Below, in pieces: positions 32,976-44,545 of a stretch of 64,000 nt of DNA; position 1 is the first letter of the stretch; each line of letters starts with the position of its first letter. Source of the DNA: Ligula intestinalis. Taxonomy: Eukaryota; Platyhelminthes; Cestoda; Diphyllobothriidea; Diphyllobothriidae. Position numbers and translations under genes: made by a program. The stretch is from positions 11,346,954-11,410,953 of the forward strand of contig JAYGXS010000007.1 in assembly GCA_036362985.1 (NCBI GenBank). Direction: 5' to 3'. The notes beneath the pieces are model-generated. The model had not been told where the DNA came from. It saw only the letters and a list, made by a program, of their open reading frames with translations, and made no database searches.

Positions 32976-34499
32976 GCGGGAACAGGAAGGGCGAGTGCGG
33001 TAGATGCGGTACAAGTCTGCTAGCATTTAAAACTAATTCACGAGCAAGGCACCGCTTCCGCACCCCACCCTATTGTGGAGCGCATGGTGGAAAACCGAGG
33101 GTTGAACTGTCCTGTCTACCAGAGTGAATTAAGGTTTGCCTAGGCGCCGTCATGAATACTAAAAAGGCGCTTAAAATGATCTTTCCGGTTTCTCAGCACC
33201 TTTATTGATGAACGCTTGAGAGGCACATTTGCATAATACATGGCTCCATTGAATTGCACACACAACATTCAAATTACGATTCTCAATAAGATTTTTGTCA
33301 GAGGACGGGGAACCTCTGAGAAGAACCTGGAGTTTCCTTTGAACATACTTTTCGGAGTGATTGGTGCTTTTTTTTACTAATGAAGACAAAGTAACCAGTT
33401 AGCTGTCAGGTCATTCCCAAAAATTTGTAGATTGCAAGAACAACAGGATTTATTGGATCCATAAATCTCAGGAGCGCTCATCAACTGCTACCTCTCATTG
33501 CATAACGTGAATAAGGTAACAGAAAATGCAAATTAATTCACACAGAAAAGTCCATACACGCAGCAAGGTCATATGAAATGTCCAAGAGGCTAATCAATGA
33601 CGTAAGAAAGTTAAACACTGGGCAGCAAAAATGGGGGAAAACGTGTAATGGCGAAAACTTGGGAAGAGGACTGTGCAAATCGGGAACCGGATTTTACCAA
33701 GGCAAACCTAGGTTAACCAACTGCTCCATCTGCTTACATCGGTCTGGCTTTGACCACCGTATATAGGCTGCCTCCAAGAAGTGCAAGGTACGAGTTGCTG
33801 TTCTTGCAATCGACAAATTTACACCTGGAAAACTTTGCTTTACATTCCTACAGAGTAAAACGTCCTCGGGCCTGGGCCAGTTTACTTACCCTTCGAGGGT
33901 AGCTATAAGCACTTTAGCGAGACGGTCGAGTTACCGTTTTAGAAATATTCGATGTCGCAGAGTAGTGTGTACGTCGACTCGAAATGCAAATCCTTATTTG
34001 GGTTTCGTACGCTCATATTACATATATATATATATATATAATAAAGAATGAACGCGGTACGAACCTCAATGGTAGATAGCAGCAGGAGTCCGCCAAATAT
34101 AACACCTGACTGTAGACAGCAAGGAAGACGGGTGTTAGCAAGAGTGGGCCACTCGCATTCAAGCGAAAGGGCTGGCTCTCAATTTCAAGGTCCAGGTCAA
34201 GAGTTGGCCAATCAAGGAAGTGCAGTCCAAGTGAGAAAGAAATAACAAAGAGGTATGAAACAACGTGCACTATAGACGTGCAAACTTACAAAAAATAATG
34301 AAGACGAAGTAACAAGTTGGCTACTAGCTCGTTTCTAAATATTTCAACCCCTTCGCCTATGTGGAGGTTTACTTTGCTACTGAAAGTGACTAAATCGAGA
34401 ACACGTAGACTAAACAGCGCAGTCATGCAGCACAAATCCGCAATATCGATAAATAAGTTACACTTCGTTAACACTGGGTTGATGGTTTTGCGTAGACTT
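32976..34499. other. Intronic; (AT)n tract near 34.02 kb
   Basis: An (AT)n run of about 24 bases at 34019-34042. The remainder has only short open frames. Confidence 0.4.
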
Positions 34500-34600
34500 C
34501 TAGGAGTTAGTATTCCGGCAAAGACAGGCACCCTAGTATAACTATTTCTGGCTTTTTGACCGTCTTCAGTTAGTAGCCCTGCGAAATCACACTCATTTGG
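34500..34600 (-). repeat. S1 tail fragment
   Basis: TATTCCGGCAAAGACAGGCA, CTATTTCTGGCTTTTTGACC and GTCTTCAGTTAGTAGCC are the reversed S1 tail. Confidence 0.45.
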
Positions 34601-35229
34601 CACGAGCTCGTGAGCAATCAACCAGGATGTGTACATCCTGAAAAGACATCGGTGTACAACTAACTAGGAGTGTCTTTTCCCGTGTGCTAATGTTGTCATG
34701 ACACCCAAATATGATAATTTAGCTGAAAACATTTTGACAAAAAGGTCCTGTCATGTCCATGCCCATCGAGAACCGTGTAAAATGTCGCTAAGATAGTTCA
34801 GCAACACTTGGTTGAAAATTGGTAAAAGTAGGTTTGGCGATAGACCCCCGCGAGAGCCCGAAAGATCAGGATAATAAACAAACTGATCCGATGCCAGACA
34901 ATCCTTCTTCCCTATCCATGCAAAAGTAACTCTCCGCAGCGCTTCTACTCGAAACGGCCTTGAGCTAACGTTCGGGGAATGCATTTACTCGTGCTCTTAC
35001 TTTAACACCAAGTCTAACCATGACGTTCATCTGTCTCATAATGACCCTTATTCTGACTCCGAACAGAGACCTGTCGTTAAGCCACCTGCAACAAGCAAGG
35101 GGGCGGGGGTACTGTGCCCTGTTCAGAACTCTACTATTTGCATTCAAAATTTCCTGCATGTCATGCTAAAGGCTGGAATACGGGGCGAGGCAGCAGTCTA
35201 GCCCTGGTTCCCATGGGAGAGCTATCTGT
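34601..35229. other. Intronic, nothing recognised
   Basis: No supported feature. Confidence 0.35.
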
Positions 35230-35345
35230 TCATGAGTAAAGAAAAAACGGTAATTCGCTCGCCGCAATTATGGCTTTATTCATGTGAGCTTTCGAACCCT
35301 TACTGGCATCCATCATCGGAGATAAAAGCGGCAACGAAAACAAGT
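35230..35345 (-). mobile_element. PLE end with GAAAGCTC-type hammerhead motif
   Basis: Minus strand: CCGATGA (complement of 35313-35319), a stem-loop, TTCGAAAGCTCACATGAATA (GAAAGCTC is the complement of 35286-35293) and an AGCCATAATTGCGG tail. The core differs from CTGATGA by one base. Same subfamily as the foldback at 24738-24879. Confidence 0.55.
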
Positions 35346-35649
35346 AGCGGTTAAAGCGGGTGGGAGCCAATGAAACGTCCGTAACGCCAGACCGGAGCTG
35401 ACTGTGTATACCGGCGCTAGCTAGATAAATCGATTTACTGAGTTCTCATCTGAGGCCCGGGCTTCAATCAATTCGCGGCCAGTTTTGCTCCCAGTATGGA
35501 TGATTGTCTTCGTGTGGGCAGCCACTGTTGATAATTCGTCGCCTCGTCTCACAGCTAACTTTTGATATACGCGATCCAAGCATGTGTCTAGTCTGTCCTG
35601 TGTAGTTGCGAGGGTAGTTTAAGCACGAGATTTAATCGGTCCTTGATCA

Positions 35650-35840
35650 AGCAGATAGTATTGCCGGCAAAGACACAGGAGACTGGAGTGGCTATTCCTG
35701 TCTTTTAAGCCGCCGTCAGCCAGTCAGACTCAGAACCTCGTGGTGTCCCACCCGAGCTTTGAACTCGCGACCTTTTTGATCCGAATCTAACGTCCTAACC
35801 ATTGAGCTGCGAGCTCGTTGTCTTGCCGGTTTAGGTTGGG
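35650..35840 (-). repeat. tRNA-derived SINE S1 with intact-looking head
   Basis: The minus strand opens CGAGCTCGCAGCTCAATGGT then TAGGACGTTAG (A box), followed by GGTCGCGAGTTCAAAGCTCG (B box), a GGGTGGGACACC linker, then GACGGCGGCTTAAAAGACAG, GGAATAGCCACTCCAGTCTC and TCTTTGCCGGCAATAC, the S1 tail. The head resembles a tRNA more closely than the 21.3 kb copy does. Confidence 0.65.
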
Positions 35841-35924
35841 AGATATTGACACTCATTGAACAACATTTACGGACAGCTAGCGGAACTCACTTGTCCCACT
35901 CGGCTAGAAGACTAGGCAGATAGT

Positions 35925-36050
35925 ATTTCCGGTAGAGACAAGGGAGACTAGAATGGCTATTTCTGGCTTATTTTTGGTCTGGATATGGCTGACTGATCAC
36001 TTCTAGTAAGACAGAAATGGCCGTTCCAGTCTTCCTTGTCTCTGCTTAGA
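35925..36050. repeat. Inverted pair of S1 tails (39-base arms)
   Basis: 35932-35970 pairs with 36007-36045 (for example GAATGGCTATTTCTGGCTTA against TAAGACAGAAATGGCCGTTC), spacer 36 bases. It lies directly beside the SINE at 35650-35840. Confidence 0.6.
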
Positions 36051-36440
36051 CTACGAGGCGTTACGGCCACTGTCAGAGCCAGAGGAATGAGGCCCAAGGC
36101 AAGGCAAGTGAGTTCCGTTAGCGGTCAGGTGAACCTTCATCAAGGAAGGTCCTTGAGTTTCATGGCCCTGTGTCTTTGTAAAGTTAACTAGTCTACTCCA
36201 AACTTCCGTTGTACTACTGGCGTCAACTGATGCTCGTGTATGCGCACGCGGTCCGGACATGCATCCTGTCTGTCCTGTGTAGTTGCAAGGACAGTTTAGG
36301 CAATGAATTTAATCGGTCCTTGATTTTCATGACCCTGTGCCTTTGTAAATTTACCTAGCCTACTCCAAACTTCCGTCGTACTGCTCGCATCAGCTGATGC
36401 ATTTGTCTCGCGTGTGTGCACATTAATTTCGTTTATATCG

Positions 36441-36949
36441 CCAGTGCGCGCACTTGTACCTCCCGGAGCATCGGCACTTGTCTCCTCTGTGTGTGTAGAA
36501 CAGCATTTAACTGCACGTTGATTTGTTACGCACCAAAGCCACCGCTGCTGTTAGCAGGTCTGAACTCGCCATTACGTGGCACTTGACTGACGCCGAACCT
36601 GTGCGCACGTGTATCGGAACATTAAATGGAAGGGGGGAGGGGGTTGGACAGCATCCATCCACAGGCTACGAGTCAGTTTAACTTGAGCTGTCAGTAACGG
36701 TCGGGAAAAAGAAAACACCATGGAGGTGGCCGGACGACGCAAATAGTGCGATTCTTCACCCCCCCGCCCTCCCTGTTGGAGTGTTCAGCGTTTACACCCG
36801 TGAAGGCAGGGCGGAACCTGTTGATGTGAGATACGTTTAGGGCAGTCGCATTTGACTTGAAGGTACGCTTGTGATGAAGCCTGGACATGGAGGAAGTATG
36901 TGGCCCTCTAAGAGAGGAGAGACCGCCCAAAATGTAGGTTGCCTTGCGT
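36441..36949. other. Intronic, nothing recognised
   Basis: No supported gene or repeat. Confidence 0.35.
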
Positions 36950-37130
36950 TAAATTAGGGGCAGATTCGGGTTCGATTTTTGGCTAAGTTTCGGGTTAGGT
37001 TTAAGCTTATGGTTAGGGTAAGACTAAGGGTTATATCTAGGGTAAAGTTTTGGCCCGGTTAGGGCTAGATAAGGTTGGGGTGAAGCCTATCCCCGCGTCC
37101 TGCATAGCGAGCTATATAAGTAACTGCAAC
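36950..37130. repeat. TTAGGG-like degenerate repeat R4
   Basis: CGGGTTAGGTTTAAGCTTAT, GGTTAGGGTAAGACTAAGGG, CCGGTTAGGGCTAGATAAGG and GCTATATAAGTAACTGC, the same word series as at 32.05-32.23 kb. Confidence 0.5.
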
Positions 37131-37379
37131 ATCACTTGATATGTAGGTTTCTTTTCCTCTACTGGTCAAGTTGTGTTATAGACAGCTGTCAGAATCAGAT
37201 AATAAACTACAGGTTCTGTCCGGCAGCTGGTTGACATCCAGAAGCTCGGAATGCTCCCAATAGCGGCATGTCTTTTCTCCAGTGCCATCATCTTCTCGAA
37301 TGACGATATGTCCCCTGTTAGACGAAGAGAAAGTGTCAACATAGTTTGAATGAGATGGGGAATTCCCTGCCTCCCCCCC

Positions 37380-37389
37380 NNNNNNNNNN
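37380..37389. other. Assembly gap (10 N)
   Basis: Ten N bases after a poly-C run. The sequence on either side is not continuous evidence, and 37.13-38.48 kb otherwise shows nothing recognisable. Confidence 0.95.
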
Positions 37390-38126
37390 GACCATCGATT
37401 TCGATGACGGCTTGTAGACTACCCCAGCCAGTGCACAAAATACCGCCCATATGCGCAATCAGGGCGCAGTGGGACGAAAGTGGGACCATTGTTCTACTGG
37501 AACCACTCTCTCCTTTGGTTCCGGAACATTGCCATTAGAGCGACTGAAGTCAGGCTGGTCCCTGCAGACCACATTTGGCCCAACTGGTTTTGCTGTCGTG
37601 TCGGTGACCTGCTGTCAGTTCTGGGTTAGTCACTGCCTGCCTCGGATCACCTTCACACGAAGAAGACCCTAAATATCCCCCCGCCCATGATAACCTTTCC
37701 GGGGGCGGGCGCGGTGGTGACGCACGTGCTAGACTGGCCACGACCATCGGAGGGGGGAGAGAGAGAGACTGAAGCTGCTTTCCCGTCCTCAACCAGCGGT
37801 CAAAATGAACTTGGCACACCCGCTGTCCAGCCTCAAACCCCTAGAGCTGTTATCAAACGGATACTTAGACTTTTTGGACGCTCTGGGACATTAAGATTAG
37901 GCAACCCACACACTTTCACCGGCCATCGCACAAGTCTGATGCTAGACGAACCAAACGAACACTTCTAGCGTGTTTCCATTGGCCTATTTCGAGCAACCAA
38001 TTTCACTAAAGAAATAAGAATACTATCCACAGGAGCTCGAACCTCGCACGCGAACAGTGGTCAGGCCCAGCTACCTGGATCTTAACATGTCGCGTCAGAC
38101 CCCTCACAGGCGATCACGAAGAGGCT

Positions 38127-38441
38127 ATGAAATGTACTGGAACTACCGGGATGCGACCATTGCTGTCTGATTGTCTATCGTCTGTCACCTATGCAGAAGG
38201 ACGCCATTTCATCTTACTGTCAGATTCGATCGGCCCCCTCTCACCGCAGACGGTCAGAGCAGGGACCAGTGTCTCTAAGAACGGAACACTCGAAGAAGAA
38301 AACTATGCATCGGGGTTTGAGTCAGAACTGACCAGTCCAATCTTCCTAACTCTATACGCGGCGTACTTCGTTATTTGGATTACAAAACGGTTCAAAGACT
38401 GTATCGAAGATCTCGTGGTTGCCTTTTGCTGCAGGTCTTGA
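38127..38441 (+). other. Unidentified 104-codon open frame
   Basis: Has ordinary amino-acid composition and a hydrophobic stretch near the end (FLTLYAAYFVIW). Its only support is length, and no flanking repeat was recognised. It may be chance, or an exon of an unrelated gene nested in intron 1. Confidence 0.2.
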
Positions 38442-38484
38442 GAAAAAGTCGTTCTAGGTCCCTCAGCACACCTCCTGACAAAAC

Positions 38485-38590
38485 CTTAGCCAATGGCTGT
38501 TTTTGGTAGATTTAAGTAATTCGTTTGATCGGAGTGTAAAAAAAACGCGGCCGCCTCAGTAGGATTTAAACCTATCGAAAGTATGTTGAG
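38485..38590 (-). repeat. S2 repeat fragment
   Basis: TTTTGGTAGATTTAAGTAAT and AGGATTTAAACCTATCGAAA parallel the S2 tail and B box at 46945-47005 and 49265-49350. Confidence 0.45.
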
Positions 38591-38985
38591 GCTGTGATCT
38601 TTCAGGCCCGGTTCCTTAGGTTAGAGAAGTCATAGGGAGGCCAGCGTGGTAGGAAGAGTTTATTCTTTACAGAAGGATTGGAGAATAGATAGTAGGAGAT
38701 TTGATTCGCGGACTAGTGCATTCTTTCCCTAGTCGGGTCATGTCCGAAGTGATGTCTGGCGGCAGTAATCCGATTGGCCACCGTCAGCTGTCTTTGTTTT
38801 ATGCAGCCTTGCAGGTGATTGGTTGGACCGCGCGAGGTTAAGCTGCGGCGTGTGCGTATTAGTAGGTAACGCTGGACATTGAGCGAGAAGTTGACAGGGT
38901 GCGGGCAATCATCGCGACTTTAGCCGTGGCGTGACGAGTCAGCGATCACGGTTTCCCACAGTGGCCGCTAGTGGCTGATAAAAAT
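38591..38985 (-). repeat. LTR-like repeat R2, minus orientation
   Basis: GATCTTTCAGGCCCGGTTCC, GGAAGAGTTTATTCTTTACA (reversed AATAAA), GTAATCCGATTGGCCACCG and GGTGATTGGTTGGACCGCGC. The R2 order is kept over about 390 bp. Confidence 0.55.
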
Positions 38986-39250
38986 CTACGACAGCAGGTG
39001 CAAGACCTGAGTACAGCCAGCGCTCTAGCCAACTGAGCTACGAGGCCTCCACCGGTAGCCGTTATTTTAATCATAATTTGCGTTAATTTACTCCCCCAGC
39101 CTTCTGCAACCTGTATGGTATCCATCACCAATTCTATCTGACTGCCCAATCAGGAGTTCCTAAGCCATCTATCTGGAACCCACCAGATGAATACCAGTCT
39201 CGCATACTTAAGAGGTGTTTTGGCAGATTTGAATAAGTCATTTGACCCAA
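38986..39250 (-). repeat. S2 repeat with tRNA-like segment
   Basis: The minus strand of 39020-39055 reads GGCCTCGTAGCTCAGTTGGC then TAGAGCGCTGGC, a good tRNA A-box region. The upstream flank (39060-39165) matches that of the 49.3 kb copy (TGGTATCCATC, TGACTGCCCAATCAGG, TTCCTAAG). The B box is degraded, so it is not called a tRNA gene. Confidence 0.5.
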
Positions 39251-40149
39251 ATATGCAAACCTTAGCTGGCCGACAGTTGCCGGACTGTTAATCTTTACTT
39301 CGCGCACTGATTGGTTCACCGATGATCAACGAGGTTGTTCAGCTTGCAGTCTCATCTTCTTTCTCTTTTAACGGACGAAGTCTGCTCCTGAGTCCCGTCA
39401 TGGTGCCCGATTTTGAGAGTTATCTGCGCAGGGTTTGAGGCCGTTTTGTCAGCCTTCAGAGCATAATTACTTTCTTCCGAGAAACCACGACTGGAATTCT
39501 GCGTTTCACAATTTACCAGTATTTTCTCTCCCATCGTTGTTTAGCCCATATTGATGAAGACTGTTCAGAACGGGGGTTTCTTCATCGGTAAAGACTTCAA
39601 TCGCTTTACCGTACAAAATGCCGTACTTTTGTTGCGAAATACCCCAAAAAGGAGATATTGTGCGTGATTTTAATAATTGGAGGGTGGGGGATAGCTTCCA
39701 TGAGATGGGTGAGCAGCGGCGCGAATGGAGGACGGAGGTCCCCAAATCACCTCCTTCCTCTATCGTCTTTATTGGATGGCCGCCTGACATCTCCTCGCAA
39801 TATAGTCGCAACCAGTGCGGACTGCCGCATTCGAGACAAAGTCTCTGTATCTCCCTCGAAGGATAGTGCCCAGACAGCGTTCAATTCGAGAAGACGCCAC
39901 CTATCGACTACTGTTGTCCACTCTCGCAGTGAATGCGTCTAGCACCCAGCCCCCTGATTATTGGAATCCTTGTGTGTGTCAGGGGGGGGGACCAGGTCAT
40001 GCCGTGGCGCGCGTAGACGCGTTTGTTGGCAATGTCAACCACTGCACGTATCCCACCTCAGGAAACCGATCAGCTGGATGGTGACTTCTTGCTGGTAGTG
40101 GGGGGTAAGGGGTGAAGTCGATCCTCAGTGCATTTCTTACCTCGCTGTA
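39251..40149. other. Intronic, unidentified open frames
   Basis: The minus-strand frame at 39506-39811 (about 101 codons) contains KYGILYGKAIEVFTDEETPV, which looks more protein-like than its surroundings, but no family was recognised. It may be a decayed element ORF. Confidence 0.25.
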
Positions 40150-40585
40150 ATCAATTTGACGCGCTTGAAGCTACCACGGTGCACTAAAAGCCGCGGCTTG
40201 GAGGGTTGCCAACTGAAGGCGTAACTCGGAGCGCGCAGTCAGCCCAGTGAGTGTCTTGTTGTGTGGACTGGCTGATTGGCGGACTGAGAGTCAGGCTACA
40301 ATTGCTCCTCCTTACTGTGGCTTCTACAGCACTCCCGCGCACGCGCGGGCCTACCTAGCAAGGTGTACTGTTGGTAGGCGTATTGGAGTGTAAGTCGCGC
40401 CAGCCGCCTGCGCCCTCCCTCCTCTCCGGTCTTTTCGACTCTCATCTTGATATCGGATACAGGTGTGGGAGTGGTCAGAGAGTGGGGTGGATTCACTTTA
40501 AGCTAGTTATATTCACAGCATCTGCCTTCAGCTTGCTGAAGCCTGCGGTGGACATCACTGAGAACGATGTTCGAACTGTTATCAT
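40150..40585 (-). repeat. Interspersed repeat R1, minus copy
   Basis: The reverse complement carries the R1 blocks in order from CGAACATCGTTCTCAGTGAT through GGAGGGCGCAGGCGGCTGGC, GCGACTTACACTCC, CTAGGTAGGCCCGCGCG and GGTTGCC-type GGCAACCCTCCAAGCCGCGG. About 435 bp. Confidence 0.6.
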
Positions 40586-40639
40586 GGGTATGGCTACCTG
40601 CACTTTTATGAAACTTCCCGACAGAGCCCGATGGTGCAT

Positions 40640-40830
40640 CGGGTCCGTGACTTAGCGGGGAACGTGTGGAACTTAACGCACCTGTGACCAAGGAATCGCG
40701 GTTCGATTCCCGAACTATCCAACTCTGGCATGGCTGAAAACCATTACCAAAACAGACGGCACCTTTCTAGTCTGCCCGGTCTCTACCGAATTTACTCACG
40801 AAGTTTCATAAAAATTTACCGCAAATCAGC
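40640..40830 (+). repeat. tRNA-derived short repeat S3
   Basis: GTCCGTGACTTAGCGGGGAA (A-box-like, about 40645) and AATCGCGGTTCGATTCCCGA (B box, about 40693) are spaced as in a tRNA-derived head, followed by a tail with GACGGCACCTTTCTAGTCTG. No anticodon arm could be folded with confidence, so it is not called a tRNA gene. Confidence 0.5.
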
Positions 40831-43095
40831 CTACTCTGCGTCCCCTAAAGTTTTAAACAAGTTTAAACAAACGACTGTCCTTAAAAAGAAGGCATATTGC
40901 ACTTTATAAAATAATTTTACATAGTTTCGAAATTCCAATTTTTTGAGAAAAGCAGACATTCTGGAAATGTCAAAACTCGGCTAACTACATAAACTTAGGT
41001 TTTAAATGTAGGGAAGGCCTCTTCATGCAAAAACAGGGTGAATAAAGCAGCACACGTGGAATTACGTTTAGAAATACTCCCTTGGCTAGTATTTCGGAGA
41101 CATATACTTCCATTTTACACGCAGTGTAAAGTATGGCCGCTACCAGACAGCCCACAGATCGAGTATATATTCCAACAGCGTTTTTTCGAGAACTGCCTGA
41201 TGTTTCTTCCGTTTGTGTATTGTTGGACTAAAGCACCAACATTTTCGCTTGAATGCGTCGATTGGGATGCGACAGGAATAAGGTATTTGATAAGCTCACA
41301 TTTGGAAATGCCAGTCAGCGATTAATAAACATAAATATAACTGTCAGGTGCAATAGCAAACGCACCATTGTTCCATAAGATGAATTGGCGAACATACGTT
41401 TATTTTTGACAAATTATCGTCAGGCCTTTTTATTTATATGGTAATTAAGTAAATAAACTATGCGGGTTGGTAGAAGAAAAAGTGCAGTTGTCAGGGGAGG
41501 TGGGGGGGGGGGGGGGGGGGGGGGATTGGGGCCAAAAAATCTGATCAGTGTTAGGGTGGACTGGTAGTCGTAAGGGAAATTTCCTTTTTTTAAATTTATT
41601 TGTAATTTTTTTTAAAGTGTACGAGTATGGCGAGGTTCAGGTCGTTCTTGAAATATTGGTGAACACTACGACTTTCGGTGTTTTCAGTCACTTGTTGATT
41701 AATACGGATTCTGTTCTACATGTTTACGAAAACCTTCAAATAAAACATTTCTCAAAAGTATTTACACAGTTAGTGAGTTTTTGCCCGTACTTTCTAATGC
41801 AGCTGTCTGTTTGGGTCATGTTTCCAGCCACACCCAAACATGTCACCTCGTTACTGGGGACGAATGAGCGTTGACAACCAAAGTCACCAATGAATCTGCC
41901 TAAGATCAGTTTAAAAACTTTCTATAAAAAGTTACCGCTTTAAATAGATATTTAGAATATCTGGTGACTTAACCTTTTCGAAGCTTAGGCCGAAGTAAAA
42001 TTCTGAAAGTTTGATCATATTTTGAATACCCTGGAAATTAGGAATAAGCCCTTCACTAGAAATGAAAGGACTAACTTTTCTGTGTATGCTGGAGGAGTTT
42101 GTTCCAGTGATCGCATCTTTTTCGCAACTGCTGCCTGAAACTCGTATATTCTCCTCTATTGGCAGTTTTCACTATATTTTTTTGCTGCTAGGCCCCGTTC
42201 TAAGATTGCCAATAGAACTGAGTGGCAGAATATGCACTAAGCTTTTGTGAAAACTGATAATCTTCTGCCCGTTTCATATTTCCATATTAAACTGCAGATA
42301 GAACTTGTTTGGACATCTTTCGTATACGGCGTAACAGAGAAAATGAACAGCTTGTCGCGGCTGTTCACATATATGCTTGTTTACGCTCACAGTTATTAGT
42401 TTAGTCAAACGAACCACAGCCGCGGAAGTTTATTGCTTGGTTTTATTGCATAAAACATAACGCATTTATGAAAGAAATTGTTTTTAAAACTGAATCCGCC
42501 CTCCTTTTCTTGAAAACAATGCGATTTCTCATTCCCGCATTCACCTGATTTTCATGAACGCAACACAAAATTTTCGGTTCTCTGAAAGGGCATCTTTTAA
42601 ACTTTCCTGGCTTGTATTCATGGTCGTTTATAGTTTAACACGCATAAACGAGAAGTTTTGATCCGCAGCGTTTAAAAGCATAGGATGGAATTTTGCTCAG
42701 TTATGCTCCTATCTCCCTGCAACACACTGATTTGAGCGGAACTTTTTCGCACATCAAAGAAATTAATTAGACAAAAATAACAACTCGAGATGTGCGTTAA
42801 CCTGCCCCCTCCCGAGTTCTATCTTCACAGTTCATGACTTACACAATTTATTAAATGTTGCATAATCTTCGAGGCAGATGCTAAAAAGGTCGCACCCATT
42901 TGAGCGTATAGCATCCACCTCAGTGGATGTGAATTCGCCTTACAGGCGGCTGACCCTTTTGATAGTGCTACACTGTTCCCAGCGTGGCCACAGAGTTCCT
43001 GAGGTTAACAAAACGAAACATTATGGGCTGTTACCGCGACGGCGACGCTTCCCCGTCTCGCCCACACTAACAGCGGTGTGTGTGTGTACAATCTA
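40831..43095. other. A+T-rich intronic block; 23-base poly-G
   Basis: Poly-G run at 41502-41524. 41760-42000 resembles 50960-51190 (GTTTGGGTCAT, CACC-AAACATGTCA, TTTAAAAA, TAGATATT-AGAATATCTG, CCTTTTCGA), a diverged A+T-rich repeat. Open frames such as 41548-41874 fall inside it. Confidence 0.45.
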
Positions 43096-43300
43096 GCCTG
43101 TGCTAACGAAACCGTCGCCTTTTTTTCTTAGTCGCGATTACCTGATTGGCTATTCTCACACGCCCTCTGATTGGATAATCGCCCACGCGGTCAAAAGGTG
43201 GCGGCCGGTGCACGAGACTTGCTCGAAGTCGCCCAGCGTTGTTGCCATGTCTCAGTTGCAGTCATTCCCTCGCCCGCGGAAGTAGTAGTTTCGCGCGATC
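43096..43300 (+). promoter_or_regulatory. CCAAT-containing G+C-rich patch
   Basis: Two reverse CCAAT motifs 25 bases apart (GATTGGCTATTC and GATTGGATAATCG, 43144-43182) precede a short frame with GCCATGTCTCAGTTGCAG (43245). It could be a small promoter or a diverged LTR piece, since R2 has similar motifs. No transcript evidence. Confidence 0.2.
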
Positions 43301-44096
43301 TTTTTTGATCTTACGGCGAATTTCGTACGGCCAGAAGTTGAGGCATTCACTTGCCGTCGCTGGCAATGAAGCCAACGCGGAAGGCTTATTCGCGTTTCCA
43401 CATCTTGCTTGAGTCGAATTGGCTAGACAGGGGTAATGCTTAGCCTCCCGTTGCATCGCACACAGTAACGGGAACCATGGGAAACCAACACATTCTTTCA
43501 TTTCTTGGAAGTGAAGCTTGGGCGGACTTCTTGATAATAATAATAATAATATGTTTATTATGCCAGTTTACAGGCACTAACATTATGAAAGAACCGGGAA
43601 ACAACAGTGGTTTTTCAAAAGACAAACTTCGATCACGGGCGTACAGCTCTCTGTAGGTTGTGATCGGGTTGATAGTTATTGGGAAGAAGGGGACACTTAT
43701 ATATTTGGTTTTAGCTGTATTTTTTAATGAATAGATCCGGAAATCGAGAGGGGGAGGGAACATATAAATGGAAATGCGATCGGAAGAACGATTATCTAAT
43801 CGAATCTTATTGCTCGACCATCAGCGAAGTATTTGTGAAATCTTATGATTCATTGGAAACGTTTCTATCACCAGAAGGTATTAGAAATAACAGAAGTCAA
43901 TGCATTTCTGACGTACTGTTAGACTAACAACATCTTTTCACTACTAATTGAGGCAGCTATGCCGACGATATTAAGGGTGTCATAGCTTTGCTCTGGTTTT
44001 AGTCATGGTGTAAAACCCTTGTCGGGGATCCTACACTAACTGCCAATCTGTTGCCAACTGACTGCAACGATGTCCTCCTTAGGTGTAACGTAAAAA
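43301..44096. other. Intronic; (ATA)n tract at 43533-43552
   Basis: A short trinucleotide run (GATAATAATAATAATAATAT) and nothing else recognised. Confidence 0.4.
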
Positions 44097-44507
44097 CTAC
44101 GTCATTACTACTATCAATACTACTTCTAGTACTATTGTGGCTACTACTACTTCATCTACTATTACGTCTATTGGCAGTAGTAATAGCATTCGTCGTAATA
44201 GTAGTAGCAGTCGTCGTAATAGTAGTACTTGTCGTACTAGAAGTAGTATTCGTTGTATCAGTATCAACATATCTCTCACTATACTGATACTGATACTACT
44301 ACTACTACTACTAATAATAATAATAATAATAATAATACTATTGCGACTATTACGACGAATACTATTAATACTACATGTACTGCTACTTTTACCATTACTA
44401 CGACTGCTACTACTACTACTATTATTATTATGACGAATGCTATTACTACCGCCAATAGACGTTAATATGCGAGTTCCAGAAAACATTTCAGATTCCCGAC
44501 GAAATCC
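44097..44507. repeat. Trinucleotide (ACT/ATT) tract forming a long inverted repeat
   Basis: Irregular ACT/AGT/ATT triplets. 44165-44194 and 44432-44461 are inverted copies with one mismatch in 30 (CGTCTATTGGC-GTAGTAATA...), and the inner arms also pair imperfectly around a (TAA)n centre at 44310-44340. Every frame is open, giving Ser/Asn/Thr- or Leu-rich translations that are not real proteins. Confidence 0.75.
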
Positions 44508-44545
44508 GAAACGTCAGGAGAATAAAACCCTTGTTCCAGCTACTA
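44480..44545 (+). mobile_element. PLE end within trinucleotide tract
   Basis: AATCCGAAACGTCAGGAGAA (GAAACGTC at 44508-44515) and TAAAACCCTTGTTCCAGCTA. The CTGATGA half is degenerate. The triplet tract resumes right after the PLE tail. Confidence 0.6.

Larger units (their letters stand above)
35580..36440. repeat. 167-bp tandem unit split by S1 insertions
   Basis: 36151-36233 and 36318-36400 are direct copies with a 167-base period (CCTTGA, TCATG-CCCTGTG, CTACTCCAAACTTCCGT, CA-CTGATGC). The word AATCGGTCCTTGAT also ends a further copy at 35633-35646, where the sequence switches into an S1 repeat. Confidence 0.6.

Noticed and set aside
39020..39055. Functional tRNA gene on the minus strand
   Set aside because: Good A-box region, but the B box is degraded and no acceptor-stem pairing was found; the flanks match another S2 repeat copy.
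40645..40725. tRNA gene on the plus strand
   Set aside because: B box is good, but no cloverleaf could be drawn and it continues into a repeat-like tail.
43745..43927. Short protein-like frame (KSYDSLETFLSPEGIRNNRS)
   Set aside because: Looks ordinary in composition but is under 65 codons, with no splice context or recognised family.
44051..44486. Leu/Val-rich and Ser/Arg-rich open frames resembling membrane or RS proteins
   Set aside because: Simple-repeat translations in every frame of a triplet tract.
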